A stretch of 64,000 nucleotides of DNA from Petaurus breviceps papuanus (lineage: Eukaryota > Chordata > Mammalia > Diprotodontia > Petauridae). The notes beneath the pieces are model-generated. The model saw only the letters and a program-made list of their open reading frames with translations. It was not told the DNA's origin and did no database searches. Of this stretch, positions 51,917 to 61,679 are shown piece after piece; position 1 is the stretch's first letter, and each line of letters starts with the position of its first letter. The translations under genes were made by a program, and so were the position numbers. Location of the stretch: contig JAMXIF010000077.1 of the NCBI GenBank assembly GCA_028583685.1, positions 14,460,138 to 14,524,137 of the forward strand. Reading direction: 5' to 3'.

Positions 51917-52164
51917 TTCATTTGTTTCAGTTGTGTCCAACTTTTCATGACCCCATGGGGGGGGGGTTTCTTGGCAAAAACTGGAGGGCTTTGCCATCTC
52001 CTCTTCAAGCTGATTTTACAGATGAGGAACTGAGGCAAACAGGATTAAGTGACTTGCCCAGAGTCACACAGCTAGTAAGTGTTGGAGGCCAGATTTGAAC
52101 TTGGGAAGATGAGTCTTCATGATTCTGTAACCCGGCACTATATCCACTGCACCACCTCGCTGAC
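51917..52164 (-). repeat. Mar1-like CORE-SINE, full length
   Basis: TTCAGTTGTGTCCAACTTTT, CATGACCCCATGGGG, GATGAGGAACTGAGGCAAAC, AGTCACACAGCTAGTAAGTG, CTGCACCACCTCGCTGACC. Confidence 0.85.
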
Positions 52165-52184
52165 CTTCCTGCTACTCGTCTATG

Positions 52185-52985
52185 GCCAAACACCTTGTAT
52201 CACAGGCAGATTTTGACCCCAGATCTTTCCTGACTCCACACAGAGTACTTTTTCTGCTGCCTTTTGATGAGGCCAGAGGAAACGATAGATGGATCGAACT
52301 GGAACTGCTGTTGAAGATTCCTTCTTATTCCTTCTTGAGTTGTCTTGTTCCTATTACTTCACTCAGACCTAGTTGCCATATAGACCTGCCTGTCCAAGTG
52401 CTGTGATGTTAAAGGTCTTAATGACTCCACTTATGTGGAGATGAGCTGAGATAGACCCTCAAGAAGTTTCCCTTGTAATTCTTCCTAGCTATTGTCAGCT
52501 TTTGTGTTGTTTGGGGCCCCAGGGTGAAGCTTAGCATGCAGGTATCTTCTAAGCAACTTCTTTCTGGCTTTTGGCATATTCTTTAAAGCTTTCGACTACT
52601 TTCTCCTATCGATTATGGCTTAAGATGTTATGACTTTGAAAGTCTGTCTGTCATCCTTACAGCTTCATTTTCCCAGATAGCCTCAGTTTATGAGGCCTTT
52701 GTTAGAATTTAAATTGACTTAGTAAAAGGGCAATCAGGGTCAATGGGAGAGAACCTTGGGTTTGCAGTTAGGGGTCTGGATTTCTAGCTTACTAGAGACT
52801 GGGGTGTGATCATGGGGTGTCCCCTGGTCTCATTGAGAGTTCCAGTTTCCTCAAATGGGAATCCCAAGTCTTCCTCCCAGGGATAGTCTATAGAAATATG
52901 TGAAAACTGTGTTGCAAATACTTCAGACTCTCTGGTATTATTATGATGTAGCATATAAAAAGTTTGAGAGACATCATCTTCAGGT
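52185..52985. other. Mostly unique; weak SINE remnants
   Basis: A MIR remnant at 52185-52262 (GACCCCAGATCTTTCCTGAC) and a decayed CORE-SINE at about 52735-52950 (CAGTTTCCTCAAATGGGAAT). No gene. Confidence 0.4.
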
Positions 52986-53001
52986 AATTAATCATTTTAT
53001 T

Positions 53002-53164
53002 TTATTTTATTTTATTTTATTTAAAGCAATCAGGGTTAAGTAACTTGCTCAAGGTTACATGGCCAGTTATTTCGTGGTGCTAAGTATCTGAGCACGGATT
53101 TGAACCCCAGGTCATCCCGACACTGGAGCTGGTGCTCTTACTCACTGAGCCACCTGGCCTCCCC
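53002..53164 (-). repeat. Group C SINE with TTTTA tail and 16-base target duplication
   Basis: Tail of repeated TTTTA (reverse), then AAGCAATCAGGGTTAAGTAA, TTACATGGCCAGTTATTTC, GACACTGGAGCTGGTGCTCT, CACTGAGCCACCTGGCC. The direct repeat AATTAATCATTTTATT lies at 52986-53001 and 53165-53180, perfect over 16 bases. Confidence 0.92.
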
Positions 53165-53184
53165 AATTAATCATTTTATTAATA

Positions 53185-54225
53185 ATGTTAGCAGATTATT
53201 AATAAAAGGATGATCATTTGGCTGTCTCTCTTAGACCAAAACCCCCTCATAGAACTCACTCAAGTCTTGTATGCCTTTGGAAGAGTGGGTGTTCTTGAGG
53301 GTAGAAATCAACTCTGATTAATGAGAGAATGAATATTATAATGAAGAATGGACCCGTACTAATGAGGATCTGGGGTACTGACTATTATTGCTCAGTTTTG
53401 GTCAAAGAGAATTATTCGCATCCACATCACCCTGTCAGACAAAAGGGAGAATCCACATTTTCCCAGACCTGTCTGAATAACACACAGTGGACCAGAATCC
53501 ATCAATTCACCTAATTTTATGTTTTGTACAGATATGTGTTCTCCATGTTGGTATCAGTCTTCCACTTCAAAGGCTGCTTGAGATTTCTGGATGAGGAAAA
53601 GGGGAAAAACATTGTTCCTAATTCATAGTTATTAAATACAATAGAGAAATAATTATTTTTCTCAATGATAATTATTGTGTATCATCGTAAGATATGATCA
53701 TGTCTCTTGGGCTCTCTGCTGCTCCCCTCCCTCGAATTCAGCGCATTCCATTTGACCTGAGCTGAAGGTCCACCCTCACAGATGTTTATCACAAACCTCA
53801 CTGTCTCAGCTTGTAGCTTATAAGTGTTAACACCAGCTCCCTTATATTTGTGAGCCCTGGGCTGGCAGGTAGGACACTTGATTTATCCCTCTGGCTCAGC
53901 TGTTGAGGACTGGTGCTTTGACAGCATGTTACTTGTTATAGTGTGTCTTTCCTTTGGAGAGCTTAAATTTCCTCATCTTTAAAAGGGGAATCCCAAGGCT
54001 TTTCCCTCAAGCCTTACTTAGAAGCCCCATTCAGGTAAGAATGGCAGAGGTGAACCACTCCAGGGACTATCTGGCCTTTCTGGCTTGACATGTGACTCCT
54101 TTTCAGGGAATCATTGCTGTGTCCTTCAGAGCTGACCTCTAGCTGGCTTAATGGGGCAAGTGCCATCTCCCACAGGGAAATTATTTTATAGTTACGTTGT
54201 ATTTATTTTGTATCAATTTATTCTG
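53185..54225. other. No gene seen; apparently unique with weak SINE remnant
   Basis: 53690-53860 is GC-moderate and not repetitive. A faint CORE-SINE-like piece lies at about 53905-54005. Confidence 0.35.
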
Positions 54226-54229
54226 TATA

Positions 54230-54345
54230 GTTGTTTCCCTTGATAGAATGTAAATTCCTTGAGGGTAAGGACTGATATTTTTTTTGTCTCTGTAATGAAG
54301 GCAGAGTATCTAGCATATAGTTCTTAATAAATGTTTGCTGGTTGT
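54230..54345 (+). repeat. L2 LINE 3' end
   Basis: GATAGAATGTAAATTCCTTG, AGGGTAAGGACTG and TTCTTAATAAATGTTTGCTG. A second one follows at 54410-54540 (TGTAAGCTCCTTGAGGGCAG). Confidence 0.8.
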
Positions 54346-54639
54346 GGGATCATAGGATTAAGAGCTAAAGTTGGAAAAGAAGGGTTTTAACTCATTCACC
54401 CCTGAAGAATAGACTTTTGTATATGTCTTTTTCTTCTTTGTGTAAGCTCCTTGAGGGCAGGGTCCACAGGAATCTATCTTTGTATCTCCAGAGCTTCACA
54501 CAATCCCTTAAACATGTTGAATAAATTTTGGGTAAATTGACTTTTACTTACAGGAACTCAAGATCCAGTGGAGTGACTTAATCATAGTTTCACAGTTTGT
54601 TCCAGATTTACTAAGAAGTAGTTGTTAAACAAATACCAG

Positions 54640-55040
54640 TCACTCACATTTATTAAGCCCCTGCTGTGAGCCAGGTAAGAAAGGCAAATAGATACCCAGC
54701 CTGGAGTCAGGAAAATTCATCTTCCTGAGTTCAAATCTGGCCTCAGATATTTACTAGCTGTGTGACCCTGGGCAAGTCAGTTAACCTTGTTTGCCTCAGT
54801 TTTCTCTTCTGTAAAATGAGCTGGAGAAGGAAATGGCAAACCACTCCAGTATCTTTGCCAAGAAAACCCCAAATGGGGTCATGAAAAATTAAATATGACT
54901 GAGCAACAAAAAACACCTGTGAGCCAGGCACTGTGCTGAGTATGTACAAGGGATAAAAAAAGAGTCAAAAGATTGCTCCTGTCCTCCAGGAGCTTATAAT
55001 CTAATGGGGGAGACAATAAATGATTGATTTGAAAGTGTCA
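54640..55040 (-). repeat. L2 LINE 3' end split by a Mar1-like SINE
   Basis: CACTCACATTTATTAAGCCC at the left, then after the SINE: GAGCCAGGCACTGTGCTGAG, GTCCTCCAGGAGCTTATAAT, CTAATGGGGGAGACAATAAA. Confidence 0.8.
54676..54916 (+). repeat. Mar1-like CORE-SINE inserted in L2, 12-base duplication
   Basis: CTGGAGTCAGGAAAATTCAT, CTGGCCTCAGATATTTACTA, GGAGAAGGAAATGGCAAACC, ACCCCAAATGGGGTCATGAA, GACTGAGCAAC and an A tail. The direct repeat CTGTGAGCCAGG lies at 54664-54675 and 54917-54928. The repeat is L2 sequence, fixing the order L2 then SINE. Confidence 0.92.
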
Positions 55041-55424
55041 GCTCCAAGGACTGGGACCCGGATCTCTTGATTCCTAGTACAAATTCCTTTCCTCTACACT
55101 AGGGTACCTTGATGTCACCAAAAAGTAAGTGTAGGAGCATTTCATTTACTCTCCCAGGCTCCCTAAATGAAGGTTCTCTCTGAGGTAAGGGGGAGGGCTC
55201 CACCTACATCAGCTTGAGTAAGTGGAGTCACTGTAAGCATCTCTGAATGATGCATCTCACCTCTCCTGTTCTGTTTTTAACAATTGGACCCTGAGATGGT
55301 CTCAAGGAAAGCAGTTACAGACTTTAGAATGTTGAGGAGGCAGGTCCAGAGAAATTAAATGATTTACAAACCCAGAGCTGGAAATGGAACTAGATGGAAC
55401 TGGTCTATAGGTGAACCCAGAGTT

Positions 55425-55570
55425 CAGGGCTTGGATTCAAGAAGTCTTGAGTTCAAATCCTGCTGCAAACATTGACTACTTGTGTGACCCTGGGGTCACT
55501 TAATCTCTCAGCTTCAGTTTCTCCATTTGTAAAATGAGGATAATAGTAGCATCTTCCTCCCTGAGTTTTG
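55425..55570 (+). repeat. CORE-SINE
   Basis: GGATTCAAGAAGTCTTGAGT, TTGACTACTTGTGTGACCCT, TAAAATGAGGATAATAGTAG. Confidence 0.75.
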
Positions 55571-55718
55571 TAAAGAAATAGCATAGAGGGGGATCAGGAA
55601 AGGCTTTTTACAGAAGGAGAGATTTTAGCTGAGACTTGAAAGAAGCTAGGTAGGCAACTAGGATTCGAGATGATGAAGAAGGAGAACATTCCAAACAGCC
55701 AGTGAAAATGCTTGGAGT

Positions 55719-55879
55719 AGGGGCGGCCAGGTGGCTCAGCGAGTAAGAGCACCGGCTCCAGTGTTGGGATGACCTGGATCAAATCCGGGCTCAGATACTT
55801 AGCACCACACCCAGAAATAACTGGCCATGTAACCTTGAGCAAGTCACTTAACCCCGATTGCTTTAAAAAAAAAAAAAAG
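55719..55879 (+). repeat. Group C SINE, full length, nested in L2
   Basis: GGGGCGGCCAGGTGGCTCAG, CGAGTAAGAGCACCGGCTCC, ACACCCAGAAATAACTGGCC, TTAACCCCGATTGCTTTAAA and a long A tail. The flanks AAAATGCTTGGAGT (55705-55718) and AAAATACCTGGAGT (55880-55893) are a target duplication with two mismatches. Several retained CpGs support youth. Confidence 0.9.
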
Positions 55880-56103
55880 AAAATACCTGGAGTCAGAACT
55901 GGTGGAATGTTGTGTTTGTGGAACAACAAGGAGATCAGGGTCACAGGATGGTGGAGAATGTGGGAATGGGAGGTTGTAAAATGTAAGAGAAATGGAAAGA
56001 TGGGAAGGGGCCAGGTTATAAAGGAATTTAAAAGCCAAAAAGAGGATATCATATTCAAACCTGAAGTAATAGGGAGACACTGGAGTTTATTGAGTAGTGG
56101 AGT

Positions 56104-56850
56104 TGATGAAGGGCCAGAAATGTGGAGGGAGAAACCCACAGGGATACAGGGATCCCAAGACCAGAGTTCCCAGGGCAAGGTCCCCTGGAATGAATTCTCA
56201 GATTCAAGCATTCTTTAAGTTAAGGCGGCAAAAGTTTATTGGGGCAAAAGTTCTTAAGGAACCTGCAAACTTAGAGGGATACAGTTAAAGTTTATATAGG
56301 ATAAACTATAGTAAAACATGTGTCAAATATGTTAACTACATGAGTCAGGGCAGGATTAGGGAATGGTTAAGGAGTGGTCAGTTCTTAAAAGAACATGCAT
56401 TTTTAATATCTACTGTGCAGGTATTTTACCCAGAGTTCACTGGGAGAGGGGCTATAGAGAGGTGTGGTTTTAGGCTTGAAATGTCACTAAGTCAACTAAT
56501 GGTCAGGGCTGACTGAGAAATACCTAGGCTGCCCCCATCAATGCCTTGTTAGACAAGATAAACTTAAGGAACTGTACATATGGCTAAGTCTAGGATACAT
56601 ATGATAGGTCAATGAGTAGTAAATATCATTATGACTTAGTACACAGCTGGTTCAAACTACTGAATTCTATAGGTGCAACTGGCTACTGTATCAGAAAGAG
56701 ACATAGTACATAGTATTTGCTAGGGCATGCTGCCCTTGAGCTGGAGACAAAGTACCTGAGACAGTGTTTTGAGGCTAGGGAGATTCAAGGCTAGGGAGAA
56801 ATGTGATTTTGGAACTGGGGTTTAAGCACAGGAACCCAAGCACCCCATCA
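56104..56850 (-). mobile_element. Solo LTR of an endogenous retrovirus, 4-bp target duplication
   Basis: A 747-base block with ends TGATG ... CATCA (inverted terminal match) and the same 4 bases GAGT at 56100-56103 and 56851-56854. Read on the minus strand it has a TATATAA-type box (about 56295-56301) and an AATAAA at 56235-56240, then U5-like sequence. No internal region, so a solo LTR. A 4-base duplication fits gammaretrovirus-like class I ERV. It is younger than the L2 it splits. Fossil element. Confidence 0.85.
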
Positions 56851-56964
56851 GAGTGACATGGTTTAGGAAGATCAGTTTGGTGGCTGACTGGAGAATGGAT
56901 TTTAGATTTGATCCTGGAGGTAATCAGGATCCTTAGAGGTAGTGTGGGGTTTATTTTAACTGGC

Positions 56965-57715
56965 AGTCTGTTCTTTCAGAGTTCCCTGCCCCTGCTCACT
57001 CTTCATTCTTTGCGTAGTTATGACTAGGTGGTTCCCAGGCCTTGTCCCTGAGTGCCAGAACCATAACTACGATGGGACTTCCCATGGCAATGGAATTTAA
57101 AAGGTGCTATATTTAAAATCGTGATTTTAAAAGATTGTCTAAGTTTAACATTTGTTTACACGCACATTTTGACAGAACTTGTACTCCTTAGGCACTTATA
57201 AACAACTGAGCTTACCACATAATTAGCAAGAATAATTAGTTCAAATAGAATCTACCAACTGGTAGATTTACCTCCTTCAGGTGAATTCCTCCTTGGTCTT
57301 GGTCCACCCTACTCTCCTGCTTATGTGTTACCCTTCTGAGCAAAGTCTTTTTGTGTTTTGGAGTCTTTATATTAAACCGAGTTTATCTTAATTTATTACT
57401 TCCTCTTTATGAATTCCAGAGTTGATCAGAGGGTGCATTTCTCCCTACTTGCATCATCATCCATATTGGTAGAACGGTCTTCGTCCATTGTGTAGATGAA
57501 CTGCTCTTCCCTTCAGCATTTTTCTCTTTTCTTTCTGCATATGATCTTGAGATTGAACTACCTAGTGAAAGAACATAAAAATAATAATAATGGTTTATAA
57601 TTTTATACTAGTTTAAAGTTCATAAAATGTGCTTTCTCCCCAATTTTATGGGGTCAGGTATGTATTATTCTCCTTCTTTTATAGAGGAAACACTCATTTG
57701 CCCAAGATCCCACAA
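56965..57715. other. No gene seen; unique AT-rich sequence with inverted repeats
   Basis: Contains a 10-base inverted repeat CGTAGTTATG/CATAACTACG (57013-57022, 57062-57071) and a 9-base one TTTAAAATC-GT-GATTTTAAA (57112-57131). No repeat family recognised, no coding evidence. Confidence 0.4.
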
Positions 57716-57719
57716 TTAG

Positions 57720-57960
57720 TATCTCTGCCTATTAGATTATAAGCTCCTTGAGGGCAAGACTATTTTTGCCTTTCTTTGTATTCCCAGTATTTAGCTCAGG
57801 GTCTGGCACACAGTAGTACTTAATACTAATTGACTTGGTTCCTCTGGTTCCTTTCCATTAGACCAAAAATATTCTACCACTTTCATATGTTTATTAAATA
57901 AATGAGCACTATGCCTGGTACATCATAAGCGTTTAATAAATGCTTGTTGACTGTTGACTT
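57720..57960 (+). repeat. L2 LINE 3' ends, two in a row
   Basis: 57720-57850: GATTATAAGCTCCTTGAGGG, GCTCAGGGTCTGGCACACAG. 57870-57960: GCACTATGCCTGGTACATCA, GTTTAATAAATGCTTGTTGA. Confidence 0.8.
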
Positions 57961-57999
57961 TTATTGAACAAAATTCATTGATTAATGTCTAGCACATTT

Positions 58000-58560
58000 C
58001 TAGCACATTTGTTTTTTCTTTTCTATGGCTTCTGGGCAGGGCATATACTTACTCTAATGACTAATCTATTAATTCATTTCTGAAGGTCACTTCTAGAGGG
58101 TATTAAACTCAAGGAATATCATTGCTCCAGTGGATAGGTTCCATAGTAATAAAAAATGGTTAACTAATCCTGGATCTCCAGGCAAGAGTTGCCCTCTTCT
58201 TAACCTTTGTTAGCTGTAAATTGGGGGGGGGGGGCGTCCATTATGCCAAGCGGTCTGGACCACTTCCAGGTTTTGATGACCTCAGTCTGATTACAATAAC
58301 AGCAATAATAACATGGTGATCCATTAGAGCGAAATAGAGCAACAAAAAAGTGAAGCATAATTGGCATTTAAAAAATCTTAATTAAATGTTTTTCTTGCCT
58401 GCTTTCTGTGTAAATCACTGAGGGAAAAAAATCTTTCTTGCAATGCTGATATCAAACTCAGTACAGATCATTCAAACCCATGTGAGCTGTGTTCCTATGG
58501 TTGAACACAGATTATTCTTTACCTGCTAAACTGGAGACCCTTCCTTTGTCACCTGTATTA
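58000..58560. other. No gene seen; candidate conserved non-coding stretch
   Basis: Non-repetitive except a G run at about 58225-58235. 58280-58540 holds homeodomain-type motifs (ATAATTGGC, CTTAATTAAATG). No coding evidence. Confidence 0.3.
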
Positions 58561-58561
58561 T

Positions 58562-58798
58562 TGTGTTGTTCAGTCCTTTCTGTCATGTCCAATTCTTCTT
58601 GAGCTTATTTGGGATTTTCTTAGTAAAGATACTGGAGCAGTTTGACATTTCCTTTTCCAGCTCATTTTATAGAAGAGGAAACTGAGGCAAACAGGGTTAA
58701 ATGACTTACCCAAGGTCACAGAGTTAGTATCTGATTTAAACATAGGTATTCATGATTCTAGGTCTGGAACTCTACCCACTGCACCACCTTGCTGCCCT
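58562..58798 (-). repeat. Mar1-like CORE-SINE
   Basis: TGTGTTGTTCAGTCCTTTCT, AGATACTGGAGCAGTTTGAC, GGAAACTGAGGCAAACAGGG, CTGCACCACCTTGCTGCCC. Confidence 0.85.
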
Positions 58799-58859
58799 GT
58801 ATTGGTCCTGACTGTAATGAGGACAGATGTTTTTGGTGCACTGGATTTTCATTTTTACC

Positions 58860-58965
58860 ATCCCCAATCTAATCCAGCCAACATACACTTATTTTATCTA
58901 CTATATGCAAGGTGGCATGCTGGGCACCAGGAATACTTGTGATGCAGTCTTTGCCTAAGCAGCAT
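58860..58965 (-). repeat. L2 LINE 3' end (fragment)
   Basis: CAACATACACTTATTTTATC, CTATATGCAAGGTGGCATGC, TGGGCACCAGGAATAC. Confidence 0.65.
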
Positions 58966-59071
58966 TTTAGCCCTGAAATCATGTCTTCTCCTGCTTTATA
59001 AATTCTATATGTGGGCTGAACAATCATCAAAGATTTCCTTTATCTGATAGTTTTTAGTTTCAGACTCTTTG

Positions 59072-59320
59072 TACTGTATCAGAGTGCTGACTTGGAGTCG
59101 TTATTAAGTGTGTGAATTCAAACCCCACCTCAGACACTTACTAGCTATTTGATGCTGGGCAAGTTACTTGGCCTCTCTCAGTCTTAACTTTTCTCACCTG
59201 TAAAATGGGGATAATAATAGTACCAACATCCCAGGATTGTTGTGAGCCTCAAATGAAATAATATTTGTAAAGTGCTTTACCAACCTTAAAGTACTATATT
59301 CATTGAATATATATTTTTAT
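59072..59320 (+). repeat. CORE-SINE
   Basis: CTCAGACACTTACTAGCTAT, CTCACCTGTAAAATGGGGAT, CCAGGATTGTTGTGAGCCTC, AAAGTGCTTTACCAACCTTA. Confidence 0.8.
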
Positions 59321-59324
59321 GCAT

Positions 59325-59935
59325 GTAAATATATATATAAATATATATGCACATCTATGTCTTGTTTCTCAGCATTATGATCTCTGAGCTAAACATGCAG
59401 AACCACTATATACACATACATACCGTATGTGTATGCAGATGAACAGGCTTATTACCAGTGCTGGCAGAGCCGCACAAGGCTGCTTTTAATGCCTCTGGAA
59501 TGACCATAAATTGAGCATGCTTTTTGTTATGGTGCAAAGTATAAAACTTCTGAAAGCCATAGTTAAAGACATGGAGAATCCTCACTCAAGCATGGGGTTC
59601 TGGAGTCAATACCCATCATGAACTCTGCAGGAAGCCTTACATACCACAAGGCAGTTAATCATTGAGTGTTGGGTGTAACACTCAGCAAGAGATTCAACTT
59701 AGCAAACAAGTGTGATGCACCAATTTTGGACCCGGTTCTGGGACAGGTTTATACAAAAGAAGTCTGGTAAACCCTGGATGCTCTCCTCACCCAGTCAATG
59801 GCCCCATGGCCAGAGGCAAAGGTAAAATAAACACACACACACACACACAAGTAACTATGCAACATCATTATCTGGGAAAAGTTGAAACAAGGTATTATGG
59901 AAGGCCTGAATAAGCAAGGATTGCTTTTCACTGGA
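59325..59935. other. No gene seen; candidate conserved stretch and (CA)n
   Basis: TA-rich microsatellite at 59310-59350 and (CA)n at 59831-59849. 59440-59560 is non-repetitive (ACCATAAATTGAGCATGCTT) and may be conserved non-coding DNA. Confidence 0.35.
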
Positions 59936-59939
59936 AGGG

Positions 59940-60105
59940 TATCACGAAGACTTTATTGAGGAGATGGGATTTGTATCAGGGCTTTCACTGAATGGAAAAG
60001 AATTCAACAGCATAAAAGGGAGGTATATGGACTGGTAAGGGCAATCCAGGCGTTAGGAGCTGTGTGAACAAAGACTTGGAGTTCCAAAAGGAGTGGTGCT
60101 GCACT
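59940..60105 (-). repeat. L2 LINE interior
   Basis: AGACTTTATTGAGGAGATGG, TTTGTATCAGGGCTTTCACT, GGCAATCCAGGCGTTAGGAG, GAACAAAGACTTGGAG. Confidence 0.7.
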
Positions 60106-60324
60106 GATGATTTAAATTTAATATCCGCAGGCATTCTTTCAGTTAATAGCTCTGTATATACATCAGAAAAACACTTTAAATCTTGATTTAAAAACCTCAG
60201 TTAAGTTAAAAAATTTTCTATCTTAAGAAAATTAATGTGAGAACTCTATGTACAAGGCTGAAACCATAAGCTGAGAAGTGGGTCCAGATCAATTAGCAAG
60301 CATTTATTAAGCATGAACACTACA

Positions 60325-60555
60325 TTGTTGATGTTGAGTCATTTTTCAGTTATACACAACTCTTCATGACCACATTTGGGATTTTCTTGGCAAAGCTCCT
60401 GGAGTGGTTTTGCCATTTTCTTCTCCAGTTCATTTTACAGATGAGGAAAATGGGGTAGATGGAATTAAGTGACTTGCCCAGGGTTACCCAGCCAGTAAAT
60501 GTCCGAGGCTGGCTTTGAACTCAGGAAGATGAATTTTCCACCTAGTTTTCCTAAT
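60325..60555 (-). repeat. Mar1-like CORE-SINE
   Basis: TTGTTGATGTTGAGTCATTT, TTTGGGATTTTCTTGGCAAA, CATTTTACAGATGAGGAAAA, GCTTTGAACTCAGGAAGATG. An L2 tail piece (AGCAAGCATTTATTAAGCAT) lies just before it. Confidence 0.85.
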
Positions 60556-60589
60556 ACTAGATATACCAATAATAAAAGTAAAATAATCC

Positions 60590-60670
60590 CTGGAAATACA
60601 TACATATGTACGCATGCATGTATGTGATATGTATGTATGTGTGTGCATGTATTGTGTGTACATACACAGC
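60590..60670. repeat. TACA/TATG microsatellite
   Basis: ATACATACATATGTACGCAT followed by GTATGTATGTGTGTGCATGT. Confidence 0.85.
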
Positions 60671-60729
60671 ATATCCCTATTTCTGTTGAAGGCATGTCCA
60701 TTCTTTTATTTTTATATATATTTATCCCC

Positions 60730-61443
60730 AAAGATTCTTCTTGCTGCCTCACTCTTAGGTCTACTTAGTTGCCAAAACTTATAGTTTCTACCTCTAGGAA
60801 ACCTCTTGAATCTGGCCCATCTGTCTATTCACATAGATCCCATCTTGGTTCAGGCCCCATCACTCTTTGCTAGATTACTGCAAGGGATCATTGGACTCCC
60901 ATTCTCAAATCTCTTCCCATTTCAATCCATACTACACACTACTTCCAAAGTCACTTTCCTTGAGTACAGATGTGGCCATATGACTGTCCTACTTAACTCC
61001 AGTGGCTTCCTGTTGTCCCCCAGGGTAAAGTATAAGCAGCTTTGTTTAGCTTTTAAAGCCCTTCATACCTGGTCCCCAACCTACCTCTTCAGTGTCACTG
61101 TAAATTATTCCCTGCTTACACTCAGAGTTCAGGCCAAACTGACTGTCTCTTCATTCTTCTCACAGGGCACTCCCTTCTCTTATCTTCTACCCCTTCAATG
61201 CTGCCCCTTGTGGCCTGAAATGCCACAATACCTGAAATGTCTGCAATGCCTTCCCTCCTCACCTCTGACTGAGAGCATACCTCTCTTCAAAATGCATTTC
61301 AAGCACCATCTTCCATGTGAAGTTTTTCCTGTTCCCCTCAGGTCCCAGTTCCTTCCCACTCAAATCAACCTGTAATGAAATACTTTGTCTTTATTCTCTT
61401 TGTATTTATTCCATATACATATGTATATATGTGTATATATACA

Positions 61444-61475
<32 letters not shown>

Positions 61476-61580
61476 AGCTTCTTTCAAATAAGGCTTGTTT
61501 CACTTATTGTATTTGTATTCCCAGTGCCCAGAACAATGTGTGGCACATAGTAGGTGCTTAATAAATGTTTGTGGATTAAT
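60730..61580 (+). repeat. L2 LINE, long 3' portion with internal TA microsatellite
   Basis: CAAGGGATCATTGGACTCCC, CCAGTGGCTTCCTGTTGTCC, TAAAGCCCTTCATACCTGGT, CTGCAATGCCTTCCCTCC, ATAGTAGGTGCTTAATAAAT. A TA/GT run at 61411-61476 interrupts it. The 189-codon + frame 60806-61375 is L2 sequence, not a host gene. Confidence 0.85.
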
Positions 61581-61679
61581 ACAGAGTGTATCAAATACAT
61601 CCGCAGCAGCTTTGTGATGTATTTGTATACAGTACAGCTGAAAGAAGAGGACAGTTAGGAATGGCTTCATGTAGACAGT

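Larger units (their letters stand above)
55575..56960 (-). repeat. L2 LINE carrying a SINE and a solo LTR
   Basis: L2 pieces: GAGAGATTTTAGCTGAGACT, GAGAACATTCCAAACAGCCA (then the SINE), AAGGGGCCAGGTTATAAAGG, GGGAGACACTGGAGTTTATT (then the LTR), GAGTGACATGGTTTAGGAAG. The two insertions each show their own duplications. Confidence 0.85.

Noticed and set aside
55594-56211. 205-codon minus frame and 149-codon + frame
   Set aside because: Both run through L2, a group C SINE and LTR sequence. No gene is implied.
56965-57200. An LTR or MITE end suggested by the inverted repeats at 57013-57131
   Set aside because: No paired target duplication or matching second terminus could be found, so it is kept only as an inverted-repeat observation.
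60806-61375. 189-codon + frame
   Set aside because: It lies fully within a forward L2 LINE copy, and the product matches no host protein that I know.
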